Part shown: positions 5,796 through 7,144 of the stretch, in pieces | Layout of the letters: every line of letters begins with the position of its first letter | Position numbering within the stretch: position 1 is the first letter of the stretch | From: Methanobacteriota archaeon | GTDB taxonomy: Archaea; Hydrothermarchaeota; Hydrothermarchaeia; Hydrothermarchaeales; JACRDW01 | Direction of reading: 5' to 3' | Assembly: GCA_016212785.1 (NCBI GenBank) | Contig: JACRDW010000034.1 | Location: 1 to 7,144, forward strand | Length of the DNA: 7,144 nucleotides | Position numbers and translations under genes: made by a program | Notes under the pieces: model-generated | What the model saw: only the letters and a program-made list of their open reading frames with translations | What the model was told of the DNA's origin: nothing | Database searches by the model: none

Positions 5796-5829
5796 TGAAC
5801 GTCTGCAATTTACAAATTTGCTACGTTCA
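5796..5829. repeat. Inverted repeat upstream of tRNA-Met
   Basis: TGAACGT (5796-5802) and ACGTTCA (5823-5829) pair perfectly, and inside them GCAA and TTGC add four more pairs. The apical part contains the TATA-like TTTGTAAAT (minus strand). It could be a structured promoter region or part of the rearranged tRNA block. Confidence 0.4.
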
Positions 5830-5841
5830 GTAGCACATAAT

Positions 5842-5888
5842 TTTTCCGCCAGCGCTTTTTCTCAAAAGGGCTGCTGGGCTACCCCGGC
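5842..5888 (-). pseudogene. Chimeric tRNA scrap: tRNA-Met-like 5' end joined to a tRNA-Glu-intron-like sequence
   Basis: On the minus strand, 5888-5873 reads GCCGGGGTAGCCCAGC, matching the first 16 bases of the tRNA-Met gene at 14 positions. It continues directly into 5873-5842, which aligns with the tRNA-Glu intron (5421-5391) at 30 of 32 columns. No D-stem partner, anticodon arm, T arm or 3' acceptor strand follows, so it cannot make a tRNA. A 6-bp hairpin (5892-5906) precedes it, as hairpins precede the two real tRNAs. Confidence 0.6.
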
Positions 5889-5891
5889 AAC

Positions 5892-5906
5892 CGTTCATTC
5901 TGAACG
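5892..5906. repeat. Hairpin spanning the rpiA stop codon
   Basis: CGTTCA-TTC-TGAACG is a perfect 6+6 inverted repeat that includes the rpiA stop codon (5895-5897). It lies 3 bases before the tRNA-Met-like 5' end at 5888. No T run follows on the minus strand, so it is not an obvious terminator. Confidence 0.5.
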
Positions 5907-6578
5907 AGTGCAACGTTTAACTATGACACCTTTCTTCGTACCAACGTGCACCTCCGAAGCCATGCCGGCGAAGATGCCGTTCTCTATTACGCCGGCGATT
6001 GCGTTGATTTCCTCTTCGAGTTTTTTCGGATTCCTTATTTCGCCGAAGTCAACGTCTAAAACGAAATTTCCATTGTCCGTTATTACCGGTCCTGCCTTGC
6101 TCTCGGCTTTTCGCAGTTTGGGAATGCCCTTCAACTTTTTGAGTTCGCTCTCCGCGACCTTCCAGGCAAATGGGAGAACTTCAACCGGCACGGGCATACT
6201 CAATTTATTTTTAACCTTGCTTTCGTCCACGATTACGACGAATCTCTTGGCATGCCTTGCGATTATCTTTTCCCTCGTATGCGCTGCGCCTCCTCCCTTT
6301 ATCAGGTTTAAATCCCTGTCCACTTCGTCTGCACCGTCGATGTCGATGTCGATGCTCTGGTGCTCCTCAAACGTTGTTAGGGGAATTCCGCTTTCAACAG
6401 CCAAAAACTGCGTATCTAGAGAGGAAGGGACGCAGAGGATTTCAAGCTCATCCTCGTATATTCTTCTCGCAATTTCTTTGAGCGCATAGCGCATCGTAGA
6501 CCCGGTCCCCAAGCCGATGATTTGTCCATCCTTTATGAGCTTTACAGCAGAGGCTGCTGCAATTTCTTTTAAGTTCAT
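5895..6578 (-). CDS. rpiA: Ribose-5-phosphate isomerase A
   Basis: This 227-residue cytosolic enzyme should interconvert ribose-5-phosphate and ribulose-5-phosphate, supplying ribose for nucleotides. The phosphate-binding GLGTGST lies at 22-28. Catalytic-site motifs are DGADEVD (81-87) with Asp81 and Asp84, KGGG with Lys94, and TREK with Glu103, coinciding with the numbering of E. coli RpiA as I recall it. SSLDT (52-56) and GMASEVHVGTKKGV (205-218) are also typical. The ATG at 6576-6578 starts MNLKEIAAASAV, the expected N-terminus; upstream in-frame ATGs would add 8 or 21 poorly conserved residues. The ribosome binding site is weak (GGAAGA). The PHP gene ends 34 bases upstream, so co-transcription is possible. 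After GVIVKR, where this family often ends, five more residues (CTRSE) are read from sequence that belongs to the upstream hairpin of the tRNA scrap. Confidence 0.96.
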   Translation of the reverse strand: MNLKEIAAASAVKLIKDGQIIGLGTGSTMRYALKEIARRIYEDELEILCVPSSLDTQFLAVESGIPLTTFEEHQSIDIDIDGADEVDRDLNLIKGGGAAHTREKIIARHAKRFVVIVDESKVKNKLSMPVPVEVLPFAWKVAESELKKLKGIPKLRKAESKAGPVITDNGNFVLDVDFGEIRNPKKLEEEINAIAGVIENGIFAGMASEVHVGTKKGVIVKRCTRSE

Positions 6579-6612
6579 GTATGAAGTTCTTCCAGAGCGC
6601 ATAAAAAACTTT

Positions 6613-7144
6613 TCATAGCATTTTTTTGAGTTTCGCCGCAAGGAGATTGAGGAGCGAAGCTTTTCTTCCGAAAATTGTAGGGCTTAGATTACCTCGCAGG
6701 TCTTCGAGCGAGCCTATTATAATCCCGCCTGCGCCAATCTCTGCCAGAGAATGCGCATCGCTTCCTGCACTCATTTCCAAATTATTCTCAAGCGCAAAGC
6801 CGAGCGCTTTTTCATTGAACTCCTGCAGCATGCATCGGGAGTTGAATACTTCTATCCAGTCTATGTGCTTTGCTATTTCTTTTGTAGGGGCCAGCCTGTA
6901 GATTCTGAAGATGTCGTATGGATGAGGTATGCAGGTTATGCCCTCCTGGGACTTTATTTCGTCTATTACCTCCTCCAAAATTCTGCTTTTGATTTCCTCC
7001 TGCAGGAAATAACCGATTATCTCGCCCCTGTCAGTCCTTATTTCAGCGCCAACTATAATCTCGATACCTTCAGCGATTTTTTTGGTCTCAATTCCTCCTT
7101 TAATCGTGTCGTGGTCAGTAACAGCTATGCCGTCGAGGTTTTGG
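6613..7144 (-). CDS. PHP-domain metal-dependent phosphoesterase, C-terminal 176 residues
   Basis: The frame is open to the right edge, so the N-terminus, including the expected first H-x-H metal motif, lies outside. The visible part carries the later PHP signatures in order: LDGIAVTDHDTIKGG (residues 3-17 of the visible part), GAEI (32-35), IPHPYD (72-77) and SAGSDAH (125-131). These His, Asp and Glu residues bind the metal ions that hydrolyse a phosphoester. The TDHDT/GAE/PHP/SDAH arrangement is that of stand-alone PHP phosphoesterases, of the kind related to bacterial TrpH/YciV nucleases, rather than of DNA polymerase X or histidinol phosphatase; the exact substrate cannot be read from the sequence. 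A TTG at 6976-6978 could be mistaken for a start, but conserved coding continues well beyond it. The basic C-terminus ends AAKLKKML. rpiA follows 34 bases downstream in the same direction. Confidence 0.9.
   Translation of the reverse strand, partial: QNLDGIAVTDHDTIKGGIETKKIAEGIEIIVGAEIRTDRGEIIGYFLQEEIKSRILEEVIDEIKSQEGITCIPHPYDIFRIYRLAPTKEIAKHIDWIEVFNSRCMLQEFNEKALGFALENNLEMSAGSDAHSLAEIGAGGIIIGSLEDLRGNLSPTIFGRKASLLNLLAAKLKKML

Noticed and set aside
5842..5888. Integration attachment site of a virus or plasmid
   Set aside because: The tRNA fragment is a 5' end, whereas archaeal integrases usually duplicate the 3' half, and no integrase or mobile gene is visible.
5818..6489. 223-codon plus-strand open frame across rpiA
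   Set aside because: It is antisense to a gene with full catalytic motifs, begins in the tRNA scrap, and its composition (Ser/Pro/Phe rich) is that of a reverse-strand shadow.
1..7144. CRISPR array, insertion sequence or rRNA
   Set aside because: No regularly spaced direct repeats, no transposase motif and no rRNA-like conserved stretch.

Overview
The window is archaeal. Two tRNA genes carry introns at the canonical 37/38 position with bulge-helix-bulge splice folds, no CCA end is encoded, strong GGAGG-type ribosome binding sites precede several starts, and TATA-like boxes sit upstream of genes. The protein families fit a euryarchaeon-like organism, but the sequence alone does not place it more finely.

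Layout. Bases 1-89 (minus) hold the first 29 codons of a small unrecognised protein, divergent from the next gene across a ~200-base promoter region with two dyads. Bases 297-3577 (plus) are a compact cluster: an MscS-type mechanosensitive channel, an 18-residue Lys/Arg-rich mini-ORF with a near-perfect ribosome binding site, and a fused trehalose-6-phosphate synthase/phosphatase. Bases 3585-3993 look like a decayed, frameshifted remnant of a GH15-type glycoside hydrolase. A second, longer MscS protein (minus, 4001-5248) converges on it and contains three copies of its membrane hairpin.

Bases 5288-5894 are an RNA-rich block on the minus strand: tRNA-Glu(CTC) with a 42-nt intron, elongator tRNA-Met(CAT) with a 53-nt intron, and a chimeric scrap that joins a tRNA-Met-like 5' end to a near-copy of the tRNA-Glu intron. 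Bases 5895-7144 (minus) encode ribose-5-phosphate isomerase A, downstream of a PHP-domain phosphoesterase that runs off the window.

How the genes fit together. Making trehalose, a compatible solute, beside two tension-gated channels reads as an osmotic-stress neighbourhood (inference). The dead GH15 gene may once have hydrolysed trehalose or a related glucan. The most unusual local feature is the tRNA block: an intron-like sequence repeated outside its host tRNA, hairpins directly before each tRNA-like 5' end, and an rpiA 3' end that appears to be built partly from this tRNA-leader sequence.
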